A program made the position numbers and the translations under genes. A model generated the notes under the pieces. That model saw only the letters and a program-made list of their open reading frames with translations. It made no database searches and was not told where the DNA came from. This document shows, piece by piece, positions 23,201-34,308 of a stretch of 64,000 nt of DNA; the stretch's first letter is position 1; each line of letters starts with the position of its first letter. Location: positions 11,005,782-11,069,781 of the forward strand of contig CM055108.1 in assembly GCA_029204225.1 (NCBI GenBank), in the 5' to 3' direction. Source of the stretch: Diphasiastrum complanatum. Taxonomy: Eukaryota > Streptophyta > Lycopodiopsida > Lycopodiales > Lycopodiaceae.

Positions 23201-26200
23201 CATCATCAAGGTCTGCTCTTAAACTGTAAAACGGGGATGCCATTGCCACTTCATAGGAAGATCTTCAACCATGACATGGATCTATAGCAATCTACATGAG
23301 TGCGATCATCTCACTTGGTGAGCAAAAAATCATTTTCCTGGATATTCCCTGGGATCAACAAGCAACAGGACTGAACAGCAGCGGGCACTGGGCCGCATTC
23401 TGAAATCATGAGGCGATTCCTACCTCATAGTCATTTTACTAGATGCCCCTTCACCACCACCATCATTGGCTCTTCTTAGTAGGGATGCACAATCTTAGGC
23501 TTGACTTTTTGTGGGGTGTGGTTCTAAACGTCTTCTTGTCTATTCTATTAATGTACCTTGGTGGTCCATGTGTCCTTGGCACTTCAGTTCAACAGTCGGG
23601 TTCACTACCACGATTGCTATCGACATAATTACCCATTCTTTGTCATGTATAACGCTGAGGTTGCCTCTGACACACTTGTTGGATCAAGAACTCACTGGTG
23701 TCTAAACCCTCAAGCGACACTCTTAGTACAGGACCTTGGGTCGTGAGTGTCCCAATTCTAAAAGCTTCCGTCTCTTCGTACTCCAAGAATTCTTGTTCAT
23801 AGCGTATCATAACTTTTAGAACTCATGGAGTCACGGCATATAGTCTCTTAAGACTTTCAGAATTAGAAGAGACACTAGCTAACTTAGCTTAACAACAATC
23901 TTCTAGAGCAGGAACAACAACGACAACAACCCACACAACTAGGAAATCTTCTCCTCTCAAATCAAATGGCATCAACAACAATTCAGAACAATTACCACAA
24001 CTGAGAATTACGACGACCACAACCCAGCTCTTCTTTCACGCCCCTCTCTCTATCTTTTATAGAGGAGCAGCCTGATTCATGGCAGTGACAGTTGCATGGG
24101 AATTGGGCATGGAGCCCACTTACAAAGTATGCGTGGAATGTCCTCTTGTTGGGAATGCGGGAGGCAGTCAAACTATCAGGCCTAGTTTGCTTATTCCTTT
24201 CACTCAGTTTGCCGATTCTCTTCTCTTGCCATTTCCCTCTCAACTTGTTGGTTTCTTTGGGATTTTGGTCACATTCCAAATATTCCTATCTTAAAGAAAG
24301 AGTACATGGTTAAAAATGTCAGTCATTGCCAATGATTTTTTAAACAATACAGGTTCAAAACTTAACTGGGAACCCTTGAGAAACAAGTTATTGGTATCAA
24401 AATTCTGCCGTTTAACTATTACAATCAGCAATGTTTACGTTGGAGCATCATTAGAGATGTTTTCCCTTGCTGGCCCAAGTTTGAAGCCAAATGATCGTCT
24501 GACAAACTGTCACATAAATGCAATTATCCTACTATGTTTCCATTCGTGTGGGCTTGCTGCCTTCCGTACAATCTTGATACAACCAGTATTTTGCTACCCA
24601 CGTACATTGCATGTTCTTTCTCCTAGAATATCCTATCCTAGTGACCGCGATTCACATGTGTATTGCCTTCTTTTGTTTGAATCCTCAGTGCACTCTTGGT
24701 ACAAATTCTCACTGACTAGCTGCTTCAGTCAATAGTTCATTTTCATTGTTCTGTGTGTACAATATGTACCCAGTTGCCTGCTACTAAAAATACCTTTTCT
24801 GATCCAATTTGCTACTACACACCTTATTAAATCTTGTATACAACTCTAAGATCATCTATAGCCCATTGCTAGGCTATACTCACCTGCACACCTGCTACTG
24901 ATCTCGATATCACATGCACATTGCATGTTCTATCTCCTTATATATACGATCACAGTCATCAGGATTCACATGTGCATGTGCATTGGCCTTTTTATTTTAG
25001 AACCGTCAATGCTCCCTCAATAGAAATTTTCATTGCCTAGCTGCTACAGTAAATAGTTCACTTTTACTTTCGTTGTGCGCCTGTTGCTTGCTACCGGTCT
25101 CAATATCGCACGTTAGTTATCTTCTGTGATCCGATTTGCTAATACACACCTTTGATTATTCTATGCAGCCTCTCATCTATAACCAATTGGCAGGATGTCT
25201 TGGCCTCCACACCTGCTGAACTCATGAACTTTGCATGTCCTGTCTAAGTTTATGCCAGATGTAGGAAAACTGGCATACACACTAGGGTTTTCAGACTAAC
25301 TCGCACAAGATGCCCACAGCTAGAAGGAATCTGCACAAATAACCAGCACCAATGGAAAGAGCATAGCAAGATAGCTTAGCTAGAAAGTCTTATTTTCTTG
25401 GAGTGTGCTCTTTTCATGTGTGACCAAATCCAAGTGTGACAGCTTAATTTCCTACATTCAATACACGTTGCTCTAGCCATATGATAGGATGGTACATCCA
25501 AACCTAGTCACAAATATCCATTGCCCAAAAACAAATATCCTTTTGCTCTACTTCATCTTTTGAGGACCTTGTTCTCTTTCACCTCCATGATTCTTGCTCA
25601 ACAACGTGACACCTTGTCAAGAGATTTTGAATTCTCATCTCTTCTTGTAGAAGAATCCCATTCAAATTTTCAAAAGTGGATTGTCTTTCTCTGTGTGACA
25701 AAGTTCTGATAAGGAAGATGCAAACTATTAAGCACAACAGGCGGCAACACAGATTCTCAGGCTGGCAATACTTGCTCAAGAGATATTGTAGAAAGCTGCT
25801 TTGGGATATCTCAAGCTATGAAACTTTTCCACTAACCAAGGGTTTCATACCCAGGGTTTTGCGTAATTTGCAACAATAAAGAGCTTTCACAACAAGAATG
25901 CTGATGTAAAGAAACTGATGCTGCCCTGATACTATGACAAAAAAAAAAAATGGAGATCACTAGACTAGCTATCACAAAATCATACACCATAGAACTCACA
26001 CAAGATAGATGGAGAGAACAAACTGAAGGAGAAAATTTTGCTTACTGATTGCCTTTCATAGTACAAGGCCTTTTTAATGTTCTCTACTAGCTGGTCACCA
26101 CTACTTTTAGAAGAAAACTAAGGTCTCAACTTATCTTGCCCCAGGCTCTGTTGAACTGACTACCATACAACACGTCCACACACCATCTCTTACAGCCTGG

Positions 26201-28639
26201 GATGAAACTCCACGACCACATTATCTTACCAATAACGAAACATAGAATATATGTATTCAAAAATGGTATGGCATGTTGTTAAATATTCAGAAGATTGTTG
26301 GGAATCGGGATGTTAAATTTTTTTTGGCTATCCAGTGCTCAAGACATGCCAGTATTCTGCCACTAGGTAAAAAATGAAATTGCGCCCATCTTCTGAGACC
26401 AATAAGAGTTATCATTTACAGACAAGTGATACAACAAAGGTACACTTGGGGAATAAAAGAGAATAGTCGAAACCCACATCCAACCCACAAGTTTAACTTG
26501 GCAATGAAAAACTTATCAGCACATGCTTGACTCTGACTTAAAGAGTGGACACAAGAACCAACCTGTCCACTATCAAAAAGGTTACACATGTAGATGCCAA
26601 AGTCCCTCTGCAACCACAAAACATCACGATCTGCTCCATGCATAACCTGTTTCATTCCTGGAATAATCAACACAGCCTTCAACCAGCACTGAAAAGCAAT
26701 GGGCTTCATATCGACGCAAACTACCCTATAGAATGACTAAAAAGTTGAACCACAAATACATAGAAGCAGTGAGGGGAGTAACGCTTTTGTCTACCTAAAC
26801 ACAATGCCATTTTTGGTTTACAGCTTACTCAACCAGACGAGGAGCTCTGTACTAGTCAGAAGGCATGAAACCATCTAAAAGACAAACATATTAACCAGTA
26901 TAATTTGAAAAATAAAAAGAATGATGCAATTCTTGAGAAGTCTGAAGTCAAAATGCCAATGTGGCAAGTAGTCTAGACCAGCAATGCCCATAAGGTTATA
27001 TTTTCTTAGGCCAAACATAAATAATATTTTCCAAGAATTTAAGAAAATATTCTCATACCTTACAGATGGAAGGACTGGCAAATATATCTCGTAAACATGG
27101 ACCAATATGACTCCGCAAAGCAAGAGTGTCAATAATAAAATCCTCAGTCCGTGTGGATATTTGCATAAGGCAAACAAATCCTTGAAAGGAGCGATAGTGG
27201 TGATTTTCCAGATCAACCTGAAAACACATGGTATAAAACGTCCAAAATTATGCAAGCCACCCTTATCAAGAGCAGATTTAGTTTTCCTGGCAACAATATG
27301 TTTTGAGAAGAAACACATAATCATGGACACGGACAATCTCTAGCCATCAATACAAGAATATGAAAGTTAGTAACACCAAAATAGGTGAAGGATAGAATGC
27401 AAACTGACAGCAATCTCTTCACAGGCTTGCAATTTGGCAGCCATATCTTGAAGTGCTGACAACAGATTGATGAAAGTATAAGGTGTCTCCCGAAGTGACC
27501 TGGGCCTTTGCGGTTCAATATTGTCCAATGAGTTCTCCAAAACTTGCACATTATGAAGTGTATCCTGCAGAACACTTCATGTTGTAAACCCACATGTAGG
27601 TTGGAAAAGGTAGATTGCACCATGAGGCTTCTATGACTATACAGCCAGTGCTCACTAATATTGAAGTCAGTCATGTTTTGTTTTGCAGAAGCTGGTCATA
27701 CGGAAGAAAAACAGCAGTATTCAACTTGCTTGTGAGTGTTTTCATGAAGGCTACAAAGTCAATTATTCTTATGAGATTTGAAAAGTTTCTACCATCCTTT
27801 TATTAAAGTGCAATCAAAGGCCAGTTGAAAAAGTCCAGCACATCTATTACCAGTTCCAAGTTTTCCAAAAAACCTTTGAAGCCTACTGCCTTACTTCAAT
27901 GTAACAACCATATTTTGAAACTTTGAAACAGCAAATTTTGAAGTTTGAACACATTTCAAATGTTTGGAGAAATGTTTCAAATCTATTGAATATTTTCTCT
28001 AAATAAGTTACGAATTGATTGACAGATTTAGCATCAATGAAGAATAAATTGACCAAACATGAAGCAATCTAGCGATCTCTCACAAAGAATGGCAAACAGC
28101 ATCACATAGAATCAATGGCTAAAGCCCTACAAGTAATAGCAAGGCAAGAGTTCTCCAACGAAGAGCCCAAGCAATACCGAATCATAAGCCGAAAAGTGAA
28201 TGTAAATAAGACTACTTATTACTCAATAAGAACCTTAAAATAGAAGTTTCTAGGCAAAAAAGACTTATAGGCATGTACATGAATAAAGAGGGCTCATGGC
28301 CAATGTGTGCATAGAAAAAAAGTAGCACCATAGATGAAGCAGACACATGCTCAACAAGAGTACGACAAAACCTAGATATCATCAAAATATGCAAGGACAT
28401 GATGGCCAAGTAAGGGACAAAAGACATTGTAGGGATGTGCTTTATGTGACCTGCTGATTTCAATTATTTGGAGGGCTCACTTTGGTGTTGATTTCTTTAT
28501 TTACGTTATGGTGGACTGGTTACCTTCTCTTACTGATAGTTATGGAAACGTTTATTATGCTCCTATGGTTATAACACACTTGATATGTACTTAATGAGTC
28601 TTTTGTTCCTATGGGTACCGACGACAAGACATTAATAAA

Positions 28640-28682
<43 letters not shown>

Positions 28683-29441
28683 AAAACACCTTACCTTTGG
28701 TGGGTGAAGTGCCTCTCCACAACGTAGACCTAATTTTCTTGAATGCAATTCCAGCACTCGCACAGCAGAATCCGTTCCGTCAGTGTTACTTTCCCAACTC
28801 ACATCAGCTTTCAAGACATCTGACGGGTACTGGACATTTGCGGAGGATGGAGAATGCTTAAACGGTGTATTCGAGTTATCTACCATAACATCAAACCTAT
28901 CTTGAGGACGAGAGATATGTTTGACATGGAATGGAACCGGTAGACGCTCTTTACTTTTTCGTTCCTTTTGAGCTATCTTCACATCCTTTCTGCCTGTACC
29001 TTCACCTTCTTTTCTGCCATCTCTACGCCTCTTAGAACCCTTCGTCTTACCATAATCCAGCTCCCAGGGAATTCCTCTCTTGTCCCCATCCTTTTCCACC
29101 TGCACCTCATCAAGAGCGATATCAATTTTCTCAAGAAAATCATCCTGAACACCTACAAGCCACTCGTAAGCTTCCTCATTGTCATTGGGCCAGTCGGAAG
29201 GCTGCGACCGGAGGTGTGCAGATGATCCCAGCTCTTTCAGAATCCGCTCTACCTGAGCCCTAATGCTGTCAATGGGCAGCTTGAACTCCGAGAAATTGGA
29301 GTAGAAGTGAAAATCTTCCTCCTGTGGTAGCGCCTTGGCGGCCGATTCCACAGCCTGAATTGCTCTGGGGAGCGCTTCTCTCACGCACTCTAAGAGCGGA
29401 TTCGCCATCGCCTCCTCCTGCGATGCTCCATCATCCTCCAT
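11165..29441 (-). CDS. RRP6L: RRP6-like 3'-5' exoribonuclease of the nuclear exosome (EXOSC10 family), exons 1-7; 3' part outside the window
   Basis: Exons (minus strand): 29441-28695, 27564-27409, 27217-27059, 26646-26563, 19754-19675, 11760-11710, 11270-11165. All have GT donors and AG acceptors, and phases agree at every junction (461 codons). Residues 1-110 are a PMC2NT-like domain, which in this family binds the RRP47 cofactor. A Lys/Arg-rich linker follows, then the DEDDy exonuclease from about residue 265. All catalytic residues are visible: D303 and E305 (DLE), D362 ([15 protein letters not shown]), Y427 and D431 (YAREDTH). The family trims and degrades nuclear RNA with the exosome core. 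Introns are 1130, 191, 412, 6808, 7914 and 439 bp. The HRDC domain should be on later exons; none was found before the left edge, so the gene either continues through a very long TE-filled intron or is truncated. Confidence 0.9.
11710..11760 (-). CDS. RRP6L: RRP6-like exon 6: ADWRxRPLP motif
   Basis: It has 51 bases encoding [16 protein letters not shown] with split Arg codons at both ends. The ADWR-RPLP-EM motif is diagnostic of RRP6/RNase D proteins. The acceptor is GTCTCAG and the donor ACGAG/GTAATG. Confidence 0.92.
12474..12494. repeat. Poly-G tract of 21 bases
   Basis: A run of 21 G follows a T-rich run, in intron 5 of the RRP6-like gene. Similar but shorter G runs occur at about 34299 and 41588. 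The length in such a tract may be affected by sequencing. Confidence 0.9.
13066..13670 (-). pseudogene. Gypsy gag fragment in RRP6-like intron 5
   Basis: Reading minus from about 13650, the sequence gives [14 protein letters not shown], then RLAMIDP, a stop, and [20 protein letters not shown]. This is the core of a Ty3/gypsy gag capsid. A second block (13350-13066) continues with [15 protein letters not shown] and then Ser/Pro-rich sequence. Stops and a frame change show decay. No LTR was recognised next to it. Confidence 0.6.
15022..16562 (+). mobile_element. Copia deletion derivative with perfect target-site duplication
   Basis: AAACA at 15017-15021 and again at 16563-16567 is an exact 5-bp TSD. 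The 5' LTR (15022 to about 15225) starts TGTTACATTATTC and lacks about 260 bp present in the 3' copy. The 3' LTR (15602-16562, 961 bp) starts TGTTGGA and ends TCCAACA, with TATAAATA at 15996. Between them only about 375 bp remain: the end of pol RNase H, then a purine tract AAGAGGGAG at 15593-15601. It sits in intron 5 of the RRP6-like gene. Confidence 0.85.
15250..15594 (+). pseudogene. Copia RT/RNase H C-terminal remnant
   Basis: It encodes [20 protein letters not shown], then skips most of RNase H and ends with [13 protein letters not shown] and [10 protein letters not shown], which are copia C-terminal motifs. It is an internal deletion product, not a functional gene. It is placed between the two LTRs of the element above. 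Confidence 0.85.
17428..17679 (-). pseudogene. Gypsy reverse transcriptase fragment in RRP6-like intron 5
   Basis: The minus strand encodes [20 protein letters not shown], then [20 protein letters not shown] and YSTKIDM. These correspond to gypsy RT blocks around VLFVKKKDGS, CIDYR and KNxYPLPRIDDL. Conserved residues are degenerate. It is an isolated fragment. Confidence 0.75.
18517..18891 (+). pseudogene. Copia integrase fragment in RRP6-like intron 5
   Basis: [20 protein letters not shown], a shortened SDNGGEY box and [12 protein letters not shown] are copia integrase motifs. The fragment closely resembles the integrase at 53.3-53.6 kb and lacks about 12 codons between GGEY and the REYT box. 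No LTRs were found next to it. Confidence 0.8.
19675..19754 (-). CDS. RRP6L: RRP6-like exon 5
   Basis: It has 80 bases encoding [20 protein letters not shown] and GVHADK, then the first two bases of an Arg codon. This is the conserved segment after Exo II. It is isolated between introns of 6.8 and 7.9 kb. Identification rests on motif plus exact phase agreement with exon 6. Confidence 0.9.
20902..21308. repeat. MITE-like element with a 64-bp palindrome
   Basis: CATAGTTCCC at the left and GCAACATAG at the right resemble the ends of the element at 14986-17247. Positions 20910-20940 and 20943-20973 form a hairpin with 29 of 31 pairs matched. GGAACGG/CCGTTCC words recur up to 21290. It has no coding capacity. 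Confidence 0.5.
24580..25190. repeat. Diverged tandem duplication, about 290-bp units
   Basis: The blocks at about 24600-24840 and 24915-25165 share the same order of words: GCACATTGCATGTTCT, GATTCACATGTG, TAGCTGC-TCAGT-AATAGTTCA and GATCC-ATTTGCTA-TACACACCTT. This is a local duplication inside intron 4 of the RRP6-like gene. Confidence 0.6.
26563..26646 (-). CDS. RRP6L: RRP6-like exon 4: Exo II motif
   Basis: It has 28 codons encoding [17 protein letters not shown] followed by [11 protein letters not shown]. This is one of the most conserved segments of RRP6/EXOSC10 proteins and supplies the third catalytic Asp. The donor is ACAG/GTTGGT. It is followed by a 6.8-kb intron. Confidence 0.92.
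27059..27217 (-). CDS. RRP6L: RRP6-like exon 3: Exo I motif (DLE)
   Basis: It has 53 codons. It begins [20 protein letters not shown], which contains the first two metal-binding acids of the DEDDy site, and continues [15 protein letters not shown]. The donor is AAG/GTATGA. Confidence 0.92.
27409..27564 (-). CDS. RRP6L: RRP6-like exon 2: entry into the exonuclease domain
   Basis: It has 52 codons, phase 0 on both sides. The stretch [20 protein letters not shown] matches the region leading into the DEDD domain, and the exon ends CEEIA so that exon 3 supplies VDLE. The donor is GCT/GTCAGT, weaker than consensus; the acceptor is TTCTGCAG. Confidence 0.85.
28642..28679. repeat. (CT)n microsatellite
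   Basis: A pure CT run lies just inside intron 1 of the RRP6-like gene, 16 bases from the exon 1 donor. On the sense (minus) strand it is a GA tract. Confidence 0.95.
28695..29441 (-). CDS. RRP6L: RRP6-like exon 1: PMC2NT domain and basic linker
   Basis: It encodes 249 residues. I chose the MEDDGASQ start; an in-frame ATG lies 17 codons upstream at 29492. The [15 protein letters not shown] motif and KELGSSAHL mark PMC2NT, and [17 protein letters not shown] follows. Residues of about 150-190 are Lys/Arg-rich, consistent with nuclear targeting. [20 protein letters not shown] is typical linker sequence of this family. The donor is CCAAAG/GTAAGG, and a CT microsatellite sits just inside intron 1. 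Confidence 0.9.
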
Positions 29442-30090
29442 CGCTCGTCGTCGACTGCAGAACAAAAACTCGCGAAAATCTTCAGTAGTCATGAATATGA
29501 GGCCATTGCATAACCGTAATGCCTTGTGCTCAAGTCTGCTTTGTATTTTGAACCACCTCTATGGCATAACGACACCTTTGTATTTTGGGATCACCTTTAT
29601 GAGCATAATGTTGATTCGATTTTCTATCTCCTAGGAATTTTTATTCTCTTTCCTCTCTCCGGTGGAATTCACTTTATTTTTCCTCTCTCAGGTGCAATGC
29701 ATGTTCTCTTTCTCGTGGAATGCACGTTCTCTCTTCTCTCTCCGGTGGAATGTGCATGTGCTATGTGGCAGCCCGTCATTAGCTGTCCACATCCACATTC
29801 CACCACAAACGTAAAAAAATTTGCGAAAAAAAAAACGGCCAAAAAACCGAAAAAATAAATAAATAGCTCCACGTGTACGGCCGTACGGCCGTACCGTACG
29901 GCCAAAAAACAAAAACAAAAAAAAAAAAAAAAAACCTTCGCACAATGGCATTACGTAGGGGAAGGCCTGAAGCCCTCGAGCCTTCCTTGCTGGTCGGGGC
30001 CTGCCCTCGAGCTCCCGCCCTCGGGCAAGGGCCCTCCCAGCAAGGAAGGCCCTCAGGCAGGGCCTTTCCCCCCACATATGTATCATTCAA
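29442..30090. promoter_or_regulatory. Upstream region of the RRP6-like gene with short repeats and a GC-rich hairpin
   Basis: At 29655-29760 the motif TCTCTCCGGTGGAATG recurs three times with about 50-bp spacing. At 29872-29909 a palindromic block of GTACGGCC words occurs. At 29957-30068 an imperfect inverted repeat pairs GGGGAAGGCCTGA with TCAGGCAGGGCCTTTCCCC around CTTCCTTGCTGG/CCAGCAAGGAAG. No clear TATA box was found. The palindromes look TE-derived, so regulatory function is only inferred from position. Confidence 0.4.
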
Positions 30091-30099
30091 TGAGTAGCC

Positions 30100-30745
30100 T
30101 GGCTTCGTAAACTAGCAAGTTGAGTAGTTTGGAGTTGTGAAATCTCTTACATGAAGGTGTTGCATGAAGGATACCTGACTTAGTAGTTGCTGATGGACGA
30201 CTAAGATTAAACTTTTTTTGGAGATTGGCTATATGGCTTGATATGAGGTTCCTCTCGACCAATCACAATGTGCCACATATTTGTTTTTCCCGAGATAGAT
30301 AGATGGATAGGGAGACTGAGTTCATGCCTAACGATGGATACAAAACTCCATGGCCCATTTCTCTTATCAATGGAGGAGCGTATTTTAGATTCACACTTTG
30401 GTTTTTTTGTGAGGATATTATCGTATTCACGATTGCTTTTAACTACCTTGAGTTTTTTCTTTTTCTTTTTGACCCTTCCAATCGACATGATCCTATAGTA
30501 ATTGGGTAGAGAGGACAACAAATTTGACCTGCTGGTGTTTTAATTTTTAAATTTTACAGATTTTTTTGATTCTAGGAGATTTTGTAATTCCTTTCTTGCG
30601 GCTTGATAATTTTTGTGGGCTTTGACACACGTTTTATTGCATTTATAAAATGCGTTTTTCTCTTTTTGTGCTTTTGAGTTACATCGAGGTTCTTCTATGT
30701 ATTTCCAAGGATCATGGTTTGCATCCACATGGGACATGCATGCAC

Positions 30746-30811
<66 letters not shown>

Positions 30812-31760
30812 TCCTTCATTCCCTTCCTATCTATGTTTAACGCTATCAACAATCTCAGCCTTGAACTTGTTATTGTCATCATATTTGGCCAGTAACATAG
30901 TGGAGTCAAAATTGAGCATTTGTTGGTGCTTCTTCGGTGTTTAATCCACCTTTCTACCATTCATTGGAAGTAAAAGCTTTTTGCTTATATCTTCAGCTTA
31001 TGAACTGATTTGATTTCAGATTTTGTTTGCAACTTTGAGCAATACTACAATAATTGAGCATCAAAGAAGCTCTAACATACACTCTATTCTAAGTTTTTAT
31101 TCTTTCTAGTTTAGATTCTCAGTATTATGTATAGTCATTTGATTGTTTAATGGTGCGTGTGAACATGGTTATTATGGTGAAGATGTTGTGATTCATCAAA
31201 GCCATGTTGATTGTGTCTCTATGGATAGGGCACATGAGACCTAGCAATGGAGATCCCTATGGCTCACATTCACGAGGAAGCTAAAAGCTCTCACTTGCAA
31301 ATGAGCCAAAAAATTCAAAACTTGATGTCTCTTGCCTACTTGTAGGCAATGCTCTTACTTAACTTAACTATCTTGAGGGATAGTTAGCCCTTGTTAAGTA
31401 TTGTTTAAACTAGATTGGGCCCTTGTTGGTCTATTATCCTTATTAATAAGTTTGGAGGGCCTAAAGTGGGAACTGCCTTGTTCTTAAGGCTAATAGCTCC
31501 TTTTGGGCCTACAAAGCTTACAATGGATATTCCAATGCGTTGATAAGAACTGATGTACTAGCGGTACATGACACTCCCCTTACTTAAACATTTTTGTCCT
31601 AAAAAATGAAGACGCTCACTCTATAAATTTGAATGCTCTGTTTAAGTAGTCCTGAAGAAACGTCATGTCCAAGAAATGCCATGTCCAACAACTTGTTCCA
31701 TAGTTGTAGATCCAAGGCTGTTTGAATAAAATCCATTTGATAGCTTTAGTCTACAACTTG
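30100..31760. other. Non-coding stretch with a (CT)n microsatellite at 30751-30806
   Basis: No gene is recognised. The only strong structure is a CT run of about 56 bases. A short ORF at 30303-30509 gives no known domain. Confidence 0.6.
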
Positions 31761-32393
31761 CTTTTCCATTAAGGAGAAAAGATGGTCGAAGAAGAGGGTG
31801 ATGAAACACCATATTGCTTTTTGACAGCCAAATCACAATATCCTCTTTTTTCTACTTCTTCGACATCATACCAACTCGGATGCTTATCCAATTCCCTTGG
31901 ATTCTTGGTTTTGTCTTGCATCCGGCTCTTTTGTCGTAACTGCCAATTCATGTTGTTTGACCAATTTGATGGAGAAAATTACAATTCTTTCATAAACAAT
32001 GGTAGTCATGAATTGTTGCACGTATATAAATGCTCCATATGAAGTAGTCGGCATGAATATTGGCACTCTGTCATACGATGACGCATGTCTCTGTGCATAT
32101 TGTTGACCAAAATATATTTCTTCAAATTTCAATAAATTTTCATTCAAATTTGACTAGGACAAGTCAATTCCACTAAATTCTGAAGCATTCCAAGCCATGA
32201 AATATCGGTGCCATATAGTCCTCATTCTGAAAGTTTGGTGAATGCCTTGATTGAGTTTCCTTAAGCATAGCAATATTCTCAATTTGACGATCCATAGTTG
32301 CTTGTGCATTGACCCGATTAAGGCATTGATGAGGTCAAGTTCCGATTGATGGTTGAAGTGAAACTTGAAAGGATGTTCAATTATCTTCACATC

Positions 32394-32800
32394 CTAATCT
32401 GAACCTTGAATTTTGTCGGAGTCCTTATTTTTGCCATCTATTGTTGCAACTTGCTCTGAATCTTGAATTGGACTTTTGTTGCCTACAATTGTATCTGGAT
32501 CTGGGACTTGACTTTCATTGCCGCTTTGCTCATCTGACTCATTATTATTGCTTTTCTCAACTACTTCATCATTGGCACTTTGCTCATCAGACTCATTGCT
32601 TGGATCATCTTCATCTTCAGAAGTTTCTTCCCTTTCATGCACATGCGGTTGTCGGATCCACTGATGCTTTATTGTATACACTCACTTTTTAAATCTGCAT
32701 CTTTATTTCCTCAAACCACCTGGATTGTTCTTCTTTCCTTTCAGCTTCCAGCTTAAGCCTTTGTTCTTGTCGCTCGTAGTTTAAAGCATATTCCATAGTT
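32394..32800 (-). pseudogene. Acidic NESDEQS-repeat segment after a coiled-coil-like stretch, probably retroelement-derived
   Basis: On minus, 32800-32700 gives NYERQEQRLKLEAERKEEQS, a charged helix. After a stop, 32681-32394 gives a very acidic segment with NESDEQS twice. It lies downstream, in the same strand, of the gag-like block at 33.1-33.8 kb, so I infer that both are parts of one decayed gag polyprotein. No catalytic domain is visible. Confidence 0.35.
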
Positions 32801-33065
32801 TCCCTTAATCAAAACTCAGGCTGGAGAGAAGTAGTTTGTAGATAGTTTTCTACAATGCTCTGATATTGAGGTTGTATGGCTTGTACAAGATATACTTCTC
32901 CATAATCGAATACTAGGACCATCTGTTAGAATTCTTGATTGTACTCAGCAACTATAGTTATCTAATTCAAAGAACACCATTGGATGAAGTCGGATCGATT
33001 GAAGACCTGTCTACAACTATTTTGAAATTTAACCAGTTCTCAAGAAGAAAGTCGTGAACAATATT

Positions 33066-33800
33066 TCACCATGACTGAACACGTCCTTGGAAACTCGATG
33101 GAGCAAAAAAAACCAAACTACTGTCACCAATACATCTACTATAATAGTTGTTATAATCCAAATCTTCTAGCCAATTGTCTACATTAATGGAGTGAATGCT
33201 TCCATCAAAGATAGGACTAACATATTCAGACCAGACAGTTGTTGATTGTAACAATAAGGTTTTCGTCAAGCAGTGACTTTTCACATTGATATGATTTGTA
33301 GATAAGTGCTCCAGAACAAGTGCACGATCCATCATATCACGTAACTCCATTAAACTAGTGGCATAAATGGATTTGGAAAGAGTTGGTTGGAGCAAAATTC
33401 TGATAGGCATTTGAAGAGAATTCAAATAGTAGTCCAAACATTTTCTATACTCAAATCTTGTCTTTGGAACCAATGTTGAAAGTTGTTGATTGAATTGATG
33501 TACAAATCCAGTTTGCTTGAGCAATTCAAATGATTTCATATAGAATCTTGTAAAACTATCAATGCAAGCAATTTTGAATTTACTCCAAAGCTTTGTGTTC
33601 CGATGTGCTTGAGTATCCCACCATGCTCGAACTTGTCCTTGAAAGCACAATGAAGCGAAATAAATTTTATCTTCAGAATAATGGCGATGACAAAAATAAG
33701 CTTCCAATTTAGTCAACCAATCATCAATGCCGATTGAACTTGGTTCTCCGTCAAATACAAGGCTGTAACGTACGATTTCAGATTGTATTTCATCAATAGA
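33066..33800 (-). pseudogene. Gag-like retroelement fragment with a duplicated N-terminal domain
   Basis: Minus strand: VFDGEPSSIGIDDWLTKLEA leads into ASLCFQGQVRAWWDT, a capsid-like gag core, then IDSFTRFYMKSFELLKQTG. Near the C-terminus the pattern returns as IFDGSIHSINVDNWLEDLDY ... SSFQGRVQSW. The repeat suggests an internal duplication. The first copy starts before the first ATG of the ORF (about 33790). No RT was found contiguous with it. Confidence 0.5.
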
Positions 33801-34298
33801 TGGAAGTTGAATGCTTTAACTATAACCGTAATCCATCATTAATGACTAGTGAAGACTTGTGGACTATGAATTCACCAACTAAAATTTATTCAGAATGATA
33901 TTTTACAAGTTGGTAAAATGCTCTTTTCCACCCACTTAAAAATTATGAGTCCTCGAAGAATAAATTGTTGTGAATGAAAAATGTAACAAATTAAAACTGA
34001 TGTAGCAGTTGCACCCAATTTGTCACCATGAGCAATTTTGCTTTTTCTTTTTTTCAGTGTTTATATCTGAACTAAAACAAAGAAATTATAGAGCTTCGAA
34101 AATGGACTTAGGCAAAAAGGAGTCTTGAAAAAATAAATAAATTGAAAGTAATAATTACAATATTTTGATAACTTGTTAGTGTCAGGCTCATTGTTCTGAT
34201 CACTTTTCATTCTTACTCGACTAAAATCCAAACTCAAATAGAAAAGTTATGAAAGTTTAAAGGAAAATAAGGAATGTATTCATCTAAACTTAAAAGGG

Positions 34299-34308
34299 GG
34301 GGGGGGGG
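34299..34308. repeat. Short poly-G tract
   Basis: A G run follows AAAAGG in an AT-rich non-coding interval (33850-34800). Nothing else recognisable occurs there. Confidence 0.7.

Larger units (their letters stand above)
19755..26562 (-). other. RRP6-like intron 4 (6.8 kb), no coding sequence recognised
   Basis: The intron is bounded by GT at 26562-26561 and AG before 19754. ORFs such as 22850-23287 and 20542-20904 have no recognisable domains. It contains the palindromic repeat at 20.9-21.3 kb and a diverged tandem duplication at 24.6-25.2 kb. Confidence 0.8.

Noticed and set aside
22850-23287. 145-codon plus-strand ORF in RRP6-like intron 4
   Set aside because: No recognisable motif, opposite strand to the gene, no start context or partner copy; most likely chance.
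24316-24735. 139-codon plus-strand ORF
   Set aside because: It overlaps the diverged tandem duplication; the other copy is not open in the same frame.
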